A DNA stretch of 64,000 nt, taken from contig JAUVXU010000002.1 of the NCBI GenBank assembly GCA_030603445.1, positions 62,001-126,000 of the forward strand, given 5' to 3'. A program made the translations under genes and the position numbers. The notes beneath the pieces are model-generated. The model saw nothing but the letters and a program-made list of their open reading frames with translations, did not search any database and had not been told where the DNA came from. Below are positions 53,741 through 62,562 of the stretch, piece after piece. Position 1 is the first letter of the stretch; every line of letters begins with the position of its first letter. The stretch is from Methanomicrobia archaeon (GTDB taxonomy: Archaea > Methanobacteriota_B > Thermococci > Methanofastidiosales > NM3).

Positions 53741-54097
53741 ATGAATGAAAAGAAAGAACCACGACATAGTGTTGTTGTGTTTGTTGGTATTATAGTATTA
53801 TTGGCACTAGGCCTATATAGTTATGGAACTCATCCCCAAGATATATTTATGTTGATATTCTTTTTTTACATCATTTTTTCCTCGATGTTTCTTAGACCAA
53901 TGAAGCGTTCCCCTCCACAGGAACATGGTAAATCCAAAAAAGACGATGGGTGGGGTTCTAACTTCGAGGATTCGTACGAAGAAGAATATAAAAAACCAGG
54001 TAAAGAAACGCAAGAACATGAATTTGATGAAAGTGCATGGTCACTCTCTAAAGACAAATTGAAAAAAAATATCTGGGAAGAAGATGACGATTTCTAA
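53741..54097 (+). CDS. Small two-helix membrane protein with acidic tail
   Basis: A 118-residue protein with two hydrophobic stretches near the N-terminus (VVVFVGIIVLLALGLYSYG and IFMLIFFFYIIFSSMFL) and a strongly charged cytosolic-type tail rich in Asp, Glu and Lys, ending NIWEEDDDF. No motif is seen. It follows the YgiQ gene by 28 bases and overlaps the convergent deaminase gene by four. Confidence 0.6.
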   Translation: MNEKKEPRHSVVVFVGIIVLLALGLYSYGTHPQDIFMLIFFFYIIFSSMFLRPMKRSPPQEHGKSKKDDGWGSNFEDSYEEEYKKPGKETQEHEFDESAWSLSKDKLKKNIWEEDDDF

Positions 54098-55422
54098 TCT
54101 TGAGTTTCCCTAACTTTCCCAAGTATGTCATCAAGGCAACGCGAGCTTTCCTCAATCACTTTAGAAACATCAGTGCTTTTAATGGCGCCGTCATATAACA
54201 GTTTTCCGTCAACAAACGTCATGACAACATCACTTGAATTAGCGGCATATACTAAAGACGACACTGGATTGGCAAATGGGGTCATGTGAGGCGAATTTGT
54301 ATTAATAACTGTGATATCAGCTTTTGTTCCTGGAGATATTATTCCTACCTTCCCTTCCATCCCAATTGCTTTGGCACCATTTCTTGTTGCCATGTCAAGC
54401 ACCATTTGAGCAGGCATTATCGTAGGATCATGTGTTCGTACTTTATGTATAAGTGCAGCAAATCTCATCTCAAGGAACATATCTAAAGTGTTGTTGCAAG
54501 CCGCGCCATCACTTCCCAAAGATACATTTATGCCTTTTTCACACATTGCAGGAACGTTCGCTACCCCTGATGCTAGTTTCAAATTTGCAAGCGGGCAGTG
54601 TAATACTTTAATGTCATTCTTATATAACAAATTTAACTCATTATTATTTATCCATATGCAGTGTGCAAGTAGAAGTCTCGGCAATAGTAATCCCAACGAA
54701 CCAAGATACTCTACATTACATAGGCCTGTTTGAGTGCGCACCTGATGCACCTCATTCTTGTTCTCTGCTGCATGAGTGTGAATTAATGTATCATGCTTTA
54801 TTGCCTCTGTGACAACTTCTGTAAGCAACTCGTCTGTACAAGAAAGTGCAAAGCGAGGAGCAAAGAGATATCTCAATCGATCGTTGCAACTTTTGTGCCA
54901 CTCTTTTAGTAAAGAATACGACTCCTTAATCACAGATTGAGTGTCACCAATGAGTTCTTCTGGTGCAGAATTGTGTTTATCCATCAAGAGCTTTCCGCTA
55001 TAGCCACGCATTCCACTATCCCTTAATGCCTCAAATGATGCATTTGTATGAAGAACGGTCCCCATGTCTACAACACAAGTAGTGCCTGCAGATAACATCT
55101 CAACACATGATAGCATTCCGGACCAATAGACAGACTTATGTGTATGCGCCATCTCAAGCAAATAAATACGTTTTGTAAGCCAATCTATAAGGCTCAAATC
55201 ATCTGCTTGAGAACGAAATAACGTCTGAATAAGGTGTACATGGGTTTGAATGAATCCTGGAACGATTATCTTTTTGCTGCAATCTATCACTATGTCAGCC
55301 AAACCACTAGTTTTTCCTACTTCTTTGATGTAATCTCCTTCAATTAAAACATCGCCAACAATAATATCCCTATTCTCATTTTGTGTTAGGATAATACCAT
55401 TTTTTAGAAGTATTGTTTCCAT
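54094..55422 (-). CDS. Amidohydrolase, MTA/SAH/5'-deoxyadenosine deaminase type
   Basis: A 442-residue zinc hydrolase of the cyclic amidohydrolase family. Metal ligands are visible in GFIQTHVHLIQTLFRS (HxH), THAAEN, LLAHCIWI and LGSDGAACNN. In methanogens close relatives (MtaD/DadD) deaminate 5'-methylthioadenosine, S-adenosylhomocysteine and 5'-deoxyadenosine, the by-product of radical SAM enzymes. The same superfamily also includes guanine and chlorohydrolase-like enzymes, so the substrate is inferred, not shown. At least four radical SAM proteins are encoded in this window. Confidence 0.85.
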   Translation of the reverse strand: METILLKNGIILTQNENRDIIVGDVLIEGDYIKEVGKTSGLADIVIDCSKKIIVPGFIQTHVHLIQTLFRSQADDLSLIDWLTKRIYLLEMAHTHKSVYWSGMLSCVEMLSAGTTCVVDMGTVLHTNASFEALRDSGMRGYSGKLLMDKHNSAPEELIGDTQSVIKESYSLLKEWHKSCNDRLRYLFAPRFALSCTDELLTEVVTEAIKHDTLIHTHAAENKNEVHQVRTQTGLCNVEYLGSLGLLLPRLLLAHCIWINNNELNLLYKNDIKVLHCPLANLKLASGVANVPAMCEKGINVSLGSDGAACNNTLDMFLEMRFAALIHKVRTHDPTIMPAQMVLDMATRNGAKAIGMEGKVGIISPGTKADITVINTNSPHMTPFANPVSSLVYAANSSDVVMTFVDGKLLYDGAIKSTDVSKVIEESSRCLDDILGKVRETQD

Positions 55423-55545
55423 GATTTTCCATAAATATTTTAAAATAAGAATATTTAAAGGTATTGAATCATTATAAGGGTTGTTTAATAGCCAAACCTT
55501 TTTAATCTCGCCTGCTAAAAATTAACTTGTTGAGGTGTACATACT

Positions 55546-55992
55546 ATGGAAGCCATATTTAATAAAATAATAGTTCCTATCGATGGTTCTGATGCATCAC
55601 TCCATGCGGCAAAAAAAGCAATTAAACTTGCCCAAAATATTGGAGCAAAAATTATAGTAATACATGTTATAAACAAATTCGAAGTAAAGAAATATATAGA
55701 AATAAGCCATGACAAAGAGGATATTGTAAAAAATGAGCTGCAAGAATATGGATTCAAATATTTAAGACATGTCAAAGACCTGGCCAAAAGCGCAGAAGTT
55801 CCAGTAGAAATAGTGCTTAGTGAAGGCATACCTGCCGAGGAAATCGTCAATACCGCTAAAAAGGAAAACGTAGACCTTATTATTATTGGAAGTAGTGGTG
55901 GAACAGCGTTCAGAAAAAAGTTGTTAGGAAGCACCACTGATAGGGTTATCCGCTGGTCTAGTGGCATACCAGTACTAGTTATTACATACTAG
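55546..55992 (+). CDS. Universal stress protein UspA
   Basis: A 148-residue single Usp domain. The opening KIIVPIDGSDASLHAAKKAI and the ATP-binding motif IIGSSGGTAFRKKLLGSTTD near the end (normally G-x2-G-x9-G-S/T) point to a nucleotide-binding type. It is a cytosolic dimeric stress protein of unknown target. GAGGTG lies ten bases before the ATG. It is followed by archaemetzincin in the same orientation, eleven bases on. Confidence 0.92.
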   Translation: MEAIFNKIIVPIDGSDASLHAAKKAIKLAQNIGAKIIVIHVINKFEVKKYIEISHDKEDIVKNELQEYGFKYLRHVKDLAKSAEVPVEIVLSEGIPAEEIVNTAKKENVDLIIIGSSGGTAFRKKLLGSTTDRVIRWSSGIPVLVITY

Positions 55993-56003
55993 GCAGGCTT
56001 ACT

Positions 56004-56633
56004 ATGGGAGATAACACGATAATCATTGGTGTTGTTCCAACAGGAAACACCGGCGGACTATTGCTTAAAGACACAATGCATGGCATTGGAGAAGTATTTA
56101 ACAATGTGTTCAATGCATATAGGCCTGTATCGAAAGTTTCTTGCAGGATGATACCCCCTCGCCCCATAGCCATTCCAGGAATATCCTATGACGAAAAGAT
56201 AGGCAAATACAGTGTTGAACCATTCTTCACATTAGGGGGGGAGATGAAAACCAAAGCTGAAAAAAAACTCAGCGAACAAGGTAAGGAGATCTACAAAGTC
56301 ATCGTAATTACGGATGTTCCATTGTTTAGTTATGTTCATAACAGCAGCGTTTTTGGTGAGGCCGATATTGGGGGAGATATAGCAGTTGTATCAATAGCTC
56401 CACTCGGTGTCAATACAAGGTTGCACAACTTCAAAGAGAGAGTAATAAAAGAATGCGTCCATGAACTTGGGCATACCATAGGACTTGGACATTGTATGGA
56501 TAAGACTTGTGTTATGTGTCGCTCCGTAGACGTCTATGACGTCGATAATAAGTCTAAAAACTTTTGTGATGAATGTATGCAAAAACTAGAACAAGCCACC
56601 CTTAAAGTTTATAGAATGTGGGATGGAAGATAA
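56004..56633 (+). CDS. amzA: Archaemetzincin zinc protease
   Basis: A 209-residue metzincin-type protease. The motif HELGHTIGLGHC gives three zinc-binding histidines and the conserved Gly; it is followed by CVM with the Met-turn and a second, structural zinc site of C-x4-C ... CDEC. The family pattern has 17 residues between Met and CxxC; here there are 16. The upstream half has the IIIGVVPTGNTGGLL start. Substrates are unknown, though aminopeptidase activity is reported for human archaemetzincins. Its stop is 11 bases before the radical SAM pair. Confidence 0.92.
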   Translation: MGDNTIIIGVVPTGNTGGLLLKDTMHGIGEVFNNVFNAYRPVSKVSCRMIPPRPIAIPGISYDEKIGKYSVEPFFTLGGEMKTKAEKKLSEQGKEIYKVIVITDVPLFSYVHNSSVFGEADIGGDIAVVSIAPLGVNTRLHNFKERVIKECVHELGHTIGLGHCMDKTCVMCRSVDVYDVDNKSKNFCDECMQKLEQATLKVYRMWDGR

Positions 56634-56644
56634 AGGAGAATATC

Positions 56645-57439
56645 ATGGAGATATACGTTCCTTCATCCACATCATTTCCATCCATATCCTCCTCAGGGAC
56701 TTTTTGCCATTTAAATTGTGAATACTGCAAGAGACACTACCTTTCCAATATGATAGATGCAAGCCATGATGGAATATATTATGCTTGCCGTAAAGCTTAC
56801 GAAAATGGGGCTATTGGTGCGCTTATTTCTGGAGGTAGTGATAGCAAAGGGCGTGTACTTATAGATTATGCAGATCTTAAGAAAGTCACACAAATCAAAA
56901 ACTTTTCTGTAAATGTTCATACAGGATTAACGCATGACATGCCAGATGTATTACATCATGTGAAGTGTGTTTCACTTGACATTCCCCCGTCAGATGCCGT
57001 CGTTAAAAATATATATCATCTAGACAAGACGCAAGAAGACTACTTTGATATGGTAGAACTATACGAAATGTCTAGAATCCGTTATGTGCCCCATATATGT
57101 ATTGGTATTGAAGGTGGAAAAATAAAAGGGGAGATAGATACGCTAGAACGACTTGCAGCAATAAATAACAATATGGTAGTGTTGCTTTCACTAAAAAGAA
57201 CACCTGGGATACCATTCACTTTTAACAAAATAATGACTAGATCGTATGAAAATGTTATAAAGGAGGCGCGTGAAATGTTTAAATGTCTCTGTCTTGGATG
57301 TATGCGAGATAAATCGAAAGATAAAGAGATGCTATGGCACTACTTTGATAGAATAGCATGGCCGTCCTCAATAATTAAAGCTGAATTAGCACGAAATGAA
57401 AGTACAATCACAACGTACAAAACATGCTGTGCGGTGTAA
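56645..57439 (+). CDS. Radical SAM lipoyl synthase component (LipS-type)
   Basis: A 264-residue radical SAM protein with cluster motif CHLNCEYC and SAM-binding GGSDS at about residue 65. With the next protein it forms a pair that, next to a lipoate ligase gene, matches the archaeal LipS1/LipS2 system, in which two BioB-like radical SAM proteins together insert the two sulfurs of lipoyl groups. Cys residues near the end (CLCLGCM, TCCAV) could bind a second cluster. The ATG follows AAAGGAG by seven bases. Which one is LipS1 or LipS2 was not determined. Confidence 0.75.
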   Translation: MEIYVPSSTSFPSISSSGTFCHLNCEYCKRHYLSNMIDASHDGIYYACRKAYENGAIGALISGGSDSKGRVLIDYADLKKVTQIKNFSVNVHTGLTHDMPDVLHHVKCVSLDIPPSDAVVKNIYHLDKTQEDYFDMVELYEMSRIRYVPHICIGIEGGKIKGEIDTLERLAAINNNMVVLLSLKRTPGIPFTFNKIMTRSYENVIKEAREMFKCLCLGCMRDKSKDKEMLWHYFDRIAWPSSIIKAELARNESTITTYKTCCAV

Positions 57440-57441
57440 AT

Positions 57442-58353
57442 ATGGATATACGACTGTCTTGTGGTAGCGAGGTTATGCTAGGTTTGCGCAAAATAAAAAC
57501 ATGTGCCTCAACAGAAACAGCATATATTCTGACAAGGGGCGTATGCCAAGCTTCATGCTCATTTTGTTCACAGTCAAAAAACAAGGAATCTAATAAGCTC
57601 TCCCGTGTTACCTGGAACATATGGAAATTTGATGATATACTTCCCTTGCTTAACAATCAAAAAAGAGTATGCATACAATGCCTTAACTATCCCGAAGTTT
57701 TCGATGATCTAATTGAAATGGTGAGAAAGATAAAGTGCCCAGTATCTGTTTCCGCACAGCCGTTCTCAATTGAGGAAATGAGACAACTCTCAGAACATGT
57801 TGATAGGATATGTATTAGTTTAGACTGTTTTACTCCAGAACTCTTTAGCAAATACAAGCCATTTTACAACTGGGACCTTCATTGGGCACGAATGAAAAAG
57901 GCAGTAGATATGTTTGGAAAAGGCAAAGTAATCTCCCACCTTATAGTTGGCCTAGGAGAAACAGAGCAGGAAGCCGTAAGGACCATGGAAGAATTAGTAC
58001 ATAATGGAATAATGCCATCACTTTTCGCATTTACACCTATTAAAGGCACATATCTTGGAGAAAATCCGCCTCCAATAATTGGGTCATATAGGAGACTGCA
58101 GATTGCACGCCATCTACTTGTACATAAATTAGCCAAGGAAAAGGATATGATATTTAGTGATGGAGCTATAATATCATTTGGTGTTCCTATCTCAAAACTC
58201 ATCTCTTCGGAAGTTTTCATTACTCAAGGTTGTCCAAACTGTAACAGGCCATTTTTCAACGAAACTCCTGGAAAGACCATTTACAATTTTCCCTATACTC
58301 CCTCAGAGGACGAGTATAAATCAATAATAAAACAAAGTGGAGTGAAACAATAA
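57442..58353 (+). CDS. Radical SAM lipoyl synthase component (LipS-type), BioB-like
   Basis: A 303-residue radical SAM protein. Cluster motif is RGVCQASCSFCSQSK, of BioB type. The second half contains HLIVGLGETEQEAV, the LFAFTPIKGT strand motif and ITQGCPNCNRPFFNE, giving extra Cys for an auxiliary cluster. It begins two bases after the previous stop (ATG at 57442) and is followed immediately by lplA, so the three genes look like one operon for lipoate assembly and attachment. Confidence 0.8.
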   Translation: MDIRLSCGSEVMLGLRKIKTCASTETAYILTRGVCQASCSFCSQSKNKESNKLSRVTWNIWKFDDILPLLNNQKRVCIQCLNYPEVFDDLIEMVRKIKCPVSVSAQPFSIEEMRQLSEHVDRICISLDCFTPELFSKYKPFYNWDLHWARMKKAVDMFGKGKVISHLIVGLGETEQEAVRTMEELVHNGIMPSLFAFTPIKGTYLGENPPPIIGSYRRLQIARHLLVHKLAKEKDMIFSDGAIISFGVPISKLISSEVFITQGCPNCNRPFFNETPGKTIYNFPYTPSEDEYKSIIKQSGVKQ

Positions 58354-59100
58354 ATTAACATACTACCATTTAGACGAGACAAAGCAACAGTAGCCATGTC
58401 AATTGATGAAGCACTATTAGAGGCACGTTTGGCAGGAGAAATAGAAGACACTATTAGATTTTACCAGTTTTCGCCTTCAGCAGTTTCAATTGGTTATTTT
58501 CAAAGTATACACTCACAAGTGCATAATAGCGCATGTATAAAAAACAGGATAAACATAGTACGCAGAATGACTGGTGGAGGGGCAGTATACCACGATAATC
58601 AAGGAGAAATAACCTACAGTATCGTAATGAAGATATCTCCTAAAATGCGCGAAATAGTGCATTCATACGAACAAATATGTAGTGGTATTGTTGAGGGATT
58701 AGGCATCATGGGGATTAGTGCACGATTTAATCCTATTAACGATGTATTAGTTGGAGACAGAAAAATATCTGGCTCAGCGCAGACGCGTCGAAACGGTATT
58801 TTGCTTCAACATGGAACCTTGATGTATGGGACGGATATAAAGATGCTTGCCAACGTGCTTAATGTATCAAAAGAAAAACTTTCTGATAAATACGTGCAAT
58901 CGGTATCAAAACGAGTTACTACAGTTAAAATTGAGAAAGGCCTCATCTCATTTGAAGAGCTATTAAGTGCACTTAAAGAAGGCTTTACAAAAATATTTGG
59001 GTCAATGCATAATATCCCTTTCCCACCAACTGTACTTGAACGTGCCCATGAGCTTGAACATTGTAAATATGATACAGAATCATTTCTTTTTTTACGATAA
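58354..59100 (+). CDS. lplA: Lipoate-protein ligase A (catalytic domain), likely ATT start
   Basis: Attaches lipoate or octanoate to lysines of target proteins using ATP. Motifs are NIVRRMTGGGAVYH, NDVLVGDRKISGSAQ and LLQHGTLMYG. The first ATG is 58396, but the 14 codons just before it encode INILPFRRDKATVA, which aligns with the conserved N-terminus of LplA. No ATG, GTG or TTG lies there; ATT at 58354, directly after the upstream stop and 9 bases after GGAGTG, is the best candidate. The separate C-terminal LplB domain is not encoded next to it. Confidence 0.85.
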   Translation: MNILPFRRDKATVAMSIDEALLEARLAGEIEDTIRFYQFSPSAVSIGYFQSIHSQVHNSACIKNRINIVRRMTGGGAVYHDNQGEITYSIVMKISPKMREIVHSYEQICSGIVEGLGIMGISARFNPINDVLVGDRKISGSAQTRRNGILLQHGTLMYGTDIKMLANVLNVSKEKLSDKYVQSVSKRVTTVKIEKGLISFEELLSALKEGFTKIFGSMHNIPFPPTVLERAHELEHCKYDTESFLFLR

Positions 59101-59139
59101 AATGTGGAAATATTTTTATAATTGTTAAATACTTTAAAT

Positions 59140-60255
59140 ATGGTGATTATTGTGGGAGATTTATATATTGAAAAACTAGCTAAAGTCATTACTAACTATT
59201 CATTAGACATAAAAGAAGGACATGAAGTACTTATTGTTGGGTCCACATCAGGTGAACCATTAATTAGCGAAGTGTATAAGGAAGTACTAAAACTTAGGGC
59301 TTACCCTACAGTAGTGCCTATTTTTAACAGCTTTCGTGAACTTTTTTTTAAGTATTCTTCTGATAAACAGATTAAACATCCAAGTTACTTAATAAAACAT
59401 GCTTTTGAAAAAACTGACTGCATCATAAACATATGGTCTGATGATAACACTAAGAATCTTTCAAACATAGACCCAGAAAAACTCGCCATGCAACAAGCTG
59501 CAAACAGTGAGATAGTAAATATAATGTTTGATCGCGAGAAAAAAGGAGAGATCCAATGGACTCTTACGGTATTTCCTACTAACGCCATGGCACAGGAAGC
59601 CTCCATGTCCCTTACCGACTACCGTGAGTTTGTCTTCAAAGCTGAACTCCTTGACAAAGATGATCCAATAAAAGAATGGAAAAGCATCTCAAAAAAACAA
59701 GATAAGATATGTAAATGGCTTGATACTAAATGCGAGTTTAGATTCGTAGGGCTTGACACAGACCTTACTATGTCGTGCAAAGGAAGAAAATGGATCAACT
59801 GTGATGGAGGAAAAAACTTTCCTGATGGGGAAGTATTCACAGGCCCAGTAGAAAATACTGTCAATGGATCAATCCGATTCACATATCCTTTGATATATCT
59901 TGGAAATGAGATTGAAGATGTGCGCCTTACTTTTAAAGATGGTGTTGTTATCAGCGCCCAAGCCCTAAAAGGTGAAGCATTGCTAAAAAACATTCTAAAA
60001 ATCGATGAAGGTGCACAGCGGGTTGGCGAGATAGCAATAGGAACTAATTATGGCATCACAAAATTCACCAAGAATATGCTCTTTGATGAGAAGATTGGTG
60101 GAACGATGCATCTTGCACTTGGCCGTTCTATCCCGGAATCAGGGGGGAAAAATATTTCAGTAATACATCTTGATATATTAAAAGACATGAAAGATGGCGG
60201 CAAAATATATGCGGATGGTGAGCTATTCTATGAGAATGGCAAGTTCTTAATATAG
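59140..60255 (+). CDS. M29-family aminopeptidase, copy 1
   Basis: First of three tandem thermophilic-type aminopeptidases (AmpS/AmpT). The blocks AQEASMSLTDYREFVF, FPDGEVFTGPVE, GEIAIGTNYGITKFT, GGTMHLALG and VIHLDILKDMK supply the metal ligands of the M29 fold and are complete. Length of 371 residues is normal. The ATG lies about 25 bases below a TATTTTTATAAT box (59111-59122), a leaderless arrangement. The product is expected to be a dimeric cytosolic metallo-aminopeptidase. Confidence 0.93.
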   Translation: MVIIVGDLYIEKLAKVITNYSLDIKEGHEVLIVGSTSGEPLISEVYKEVLKLRAYPTVVPIFNSFRELFFKYSSDKQIKHPSYLIKHAFEKTDCIINIWSDDNTKNLSNIDPEKLAMQQAANSEIVNIMFDREKKGEIQWTLTVFPTNAMAQEASMSLTDYREFVFKAELLDKDDPIKEWKSISKKQDKICKWLDTKCEFRFVGLDTDLTMSCKGRKWINCDGGKNFPDGEVFTGPVENTVNGSIRFTYPLIYLGNEIEDVRLTFKDGVVISAQALKGEALLKNILKIDEGAQRVGEIAIGTNYGITKFTKNMLFDEKIGGTMHLALGRSIPESGGKNISVIHLDILKDMKDGGKIYADGELFYENGKFLI

Positions 60256-60263
60256 GGGATTTT

Positions 60264-61370
60264 ATGATGAACGACAGTTATATACAAAAAATGGCGCGAC
60301 TACTAGTAGGTTACTCTGTAAATATCAAAAAAGGGGACCTGACATACATTGCAGCAAATGCAGAAGCAAAAGAATTACTACTTGAAATATATCGTGAAGT
60401 AGTAAAGGCTGGGGGAACGCCAATAATGATGCCTGCCTTTGGCGAAGAGAACTACATATTTTACAAGCATGCAACAGATGAACAGTTGGATACGATTCCC
60501 AAAATTATGGAGGACCTAATTTCCACAGCAGATGTTTCCATACAACTCCTATCTGAAACGAATGTGAAAAGATTAACAAATGTGGATTCAAAGAAAATAG
60601 CTCGCAGAAACAAGGCACAATCTAAAATTATGGAAATATTCATGAGAAGACAAGCAACAAAGGAGCTACGATGGGTGCTTGGACCTTACCCTACCCAATC
60701 ATTGGCACAGGAGGCTTCTATGTCCCTAGAGGAGTATAGGGAGTTTGTGTATCATGCCTGCCTCTTGCATACAGATGACCCTATTGCAGAATGGAAAAAA
60801 CTTTCAGATAAACAGGAGAAAATTTGCGAGTATCTTAATAAAAAATCTGAGTTGCATATCATAGGAGAAGATACGGACCTAAAGATACACATCACAGGAA
60901 GAAAGTGGATCAACTGTGATGGAGACAATAACATGCCTGATGGAGAGGTATTCACAGGCCCAGTTGAGGATTCTGCAGAAGGGACCATTAGATTCACTTA
61001 TCCTGCCATCTACCAAGGCAAAGAAGTAGAAGATGTGAAGCTTGTATTCAAAAAAGGAAAGGTAGTAGAAGCCTCTGCACTAAAAGGAGAGGACTTCTTG
61101 AATAGTATGCTTGATACAGATGACGGCTCAAGATATATTGGTGAAGCTGCTATAGGCACGAATTTTGGAATAACGAAATTTACAAAAAACATGCTTTTTG
61201 ATGAGAAGATGGGGGGAACCATCCACATAGCTCTTGGAATGGCATATCCTGAAACTGGATCAAGCAATAGTTCATCCATACACTGGGACATGCTAAAAGA
61301 CATGAAAGATGGAGGCAGGATCTACGCTGATGGCGAGCTATTCTATGAGAACGGCAAATTTATCTTATGA
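60264..61370 (+). CDS. M29-family aminopeptidase, copy 2
   Basis: Second tandem copy, 368 residues. It keeps MPDGEVFTGPVEDSAEGTI, GEAAIGTNFGITKFTKNMLF, GGTIHIALG and SIHWDMLKDMK, so the metal site is intact. It follows copy 1 by eight bases, with GGGGATTTT just before the ATG pair. The last 80 bases are very similar to those of copy 3, much more so than to copy 1. Function as for copy 1; differences in the N-terminal domain may reflect peptide preference. Confidence 0.93.
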   Translation: MMNDSYIQKMARLLVGYSVNIKKGDLTYIAANAEAKELLLEIYREVVKAGGTPIMMPAFGEENYIFYKHATDEQLDTIPKIMEDLISTADVSIQLLSETNVKRLTNVDSKKIARRNKAQSKIMEIFMRRQATKELRWVLGPYPTQSLAQEASMSLEEYREFVYHACLLHTDDPIAEWKKLSDKQEKICEYLNKKSELHIIGEDTDLKIHITGRKWINCDGDNNMPDGEVFTGPVEDSAEGTIRFTYPAIYQGKEVEDVKLVFKKGKVVEASALKGEDFLNSMLDTDDGSRYIGEAAIGTNFGITKFTKNMLFDEKMGGTIHIALGMAYPETGSSNSSSIHWDMLKDMKDGGRIYADGELFYENGKFIL

Positions 61371-62485
61371 AGGTGAAGCCCATAGCTGATTACTACAGTA
61401 AAAAACTAGCTGAATTACTGGTAAATTATTCTGTATCAGTTGGCGCAGGAGAAAAGGTAGTAATCGAAGGAACGTCTTCTGCAAGTGATCTACTTCTAGA
61501 GATATACAAAGAAGTTCTAAAAGCAGGAGGTTTACCTCATATCTCTCCCACTTTACCAGAACAAGATTACGCGTATTACGCCAATGCATCAGAAAAACAA
61601 CTAGATGCCGAAGACCCTATTGAAGCATTTATGGTTGAAAATGCAGATATCTTCATCGCACTTTTCAATCGCGATAACGTAAAAGAACTTTCAAACATTT
61701 CACCTGATGCAATTGCAAGAAGAAGACGAGCAAAAAAACGCATAACAGAGATGTTTAATAAGAGGGAAAGCGAAGGCCTGCTTCGGTGGGTCGGAAGCAT
61801 ATTTCCCTCAAACAATCTTGCCCAAGAAGCATCTATGTCGCTAGAGGAATATAGAAAATTTGCGTATCATGCCTGCCTACTAAACTATGATGATCCTGTG
61901 TCTAAATGGAAATGCATATCCAAAGAACAGGAAAAACTATGCAACTGGCTAAATAATAAGGAAACATTGCACTTTGTTGGAAAAGACACTGATTTGACAA
62001 TGTCATGCAAAAAAAGAAAGTGGATCAACTGTGATGGCAAGCTTAACATGCCTGATGGAGAAGTATTCACAGGGCCAGTTGAGGATTCTGCAAACGGCAC
62101 CATACGATTTAGCTACCCGGCCATATATATGGGGAATGAAGTAGAGAACATACAACTCACCTTTAAGGATGGCGTTATTTCTGATTTTTCTGCCAGTAAA
62201 GGAGAGAAGTTCCTAAAAGCGATGATAAACACGGATGAAGGATCGAACCATATCGGAGAAATTGCAATCGGGACCAACTATGGCATCACAAAGTTCACAA
62301 AGGCAATCCTTTTCGACGAGAAGATGGGGGGGACCATGCACTTAGCAATAGGGGATTCCTTTCCGGCAACCAATGCAACTAACAGATCGACTATACACTG
62401 GGACATGCTAAAAGACATGAAAAGTGGCGGCAGGGTCTACGCTGATGGAGAGCTATTCTACGAAAATGGCAAATTTATAATTTAA
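61367..62485 (+). CDS. M29-family aminopeptidase, copy 3
   Basis: Third tandem copy, 372 residues, starting in the four-base ATGA overlap with copy 2. It keeps the metal-site motifs (MPDGEVFTGPVEDSANGTI, GEIAIGTNYGITKFTKAILF, GGTMHLAIG, TIHWDMLKDMK). It has a slightly longer N-terminus (MKVKPIADYYSKKLAELLVN). A T7 run at 62497-62503 a dozen bases past the stop probably ends the operon. Confidence 0.93.
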   Translation: MKVKPIADYYSKKLAELLVNYSVSVGAGEKVVIEGTSSASDLLLEIYKEVLKAGGLPHISPTLPEQDYAYYANASEKQLDAEDPIEAFMVENADIFIALFNRDNVKELSNISPDAIARRRRAKKRITEMFNKRESEGLLRWVGSIFPSNNLAQEASMSLEEYRKFAYHACLLNYDDPVSKWKCISKEQEKLCNWLNNKETLHFVGKDTDLTMSCKKRKWINCDGKLNMPDGEVFTGPVEDSANGTIRFSYPAIYMGNEVENIQLTFKDGVISDFSASKGEKFLKAMINTDEGSNHIGEIAIGTNYGITKFTKAILFDEKMGGTMHLAIGDSFPATNATNRSTIHWDMLKDMKSGGRVYADGELFYENGKFII

Positions 62486-62562
62486 TACACATCCTGTTTT
62501 TTTGCAACTAATCAAAAAACTTGGATGAAAATATTTATTAAACTACCAATTAAGGCTCTGTT

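Noticed and set aside
59140-62485. Long direct repeats as a mobile or composite element
   Set aside because: They are three complete aminopeptidase genes. No transposase, terminal inverted repeats or target duplication is visible.
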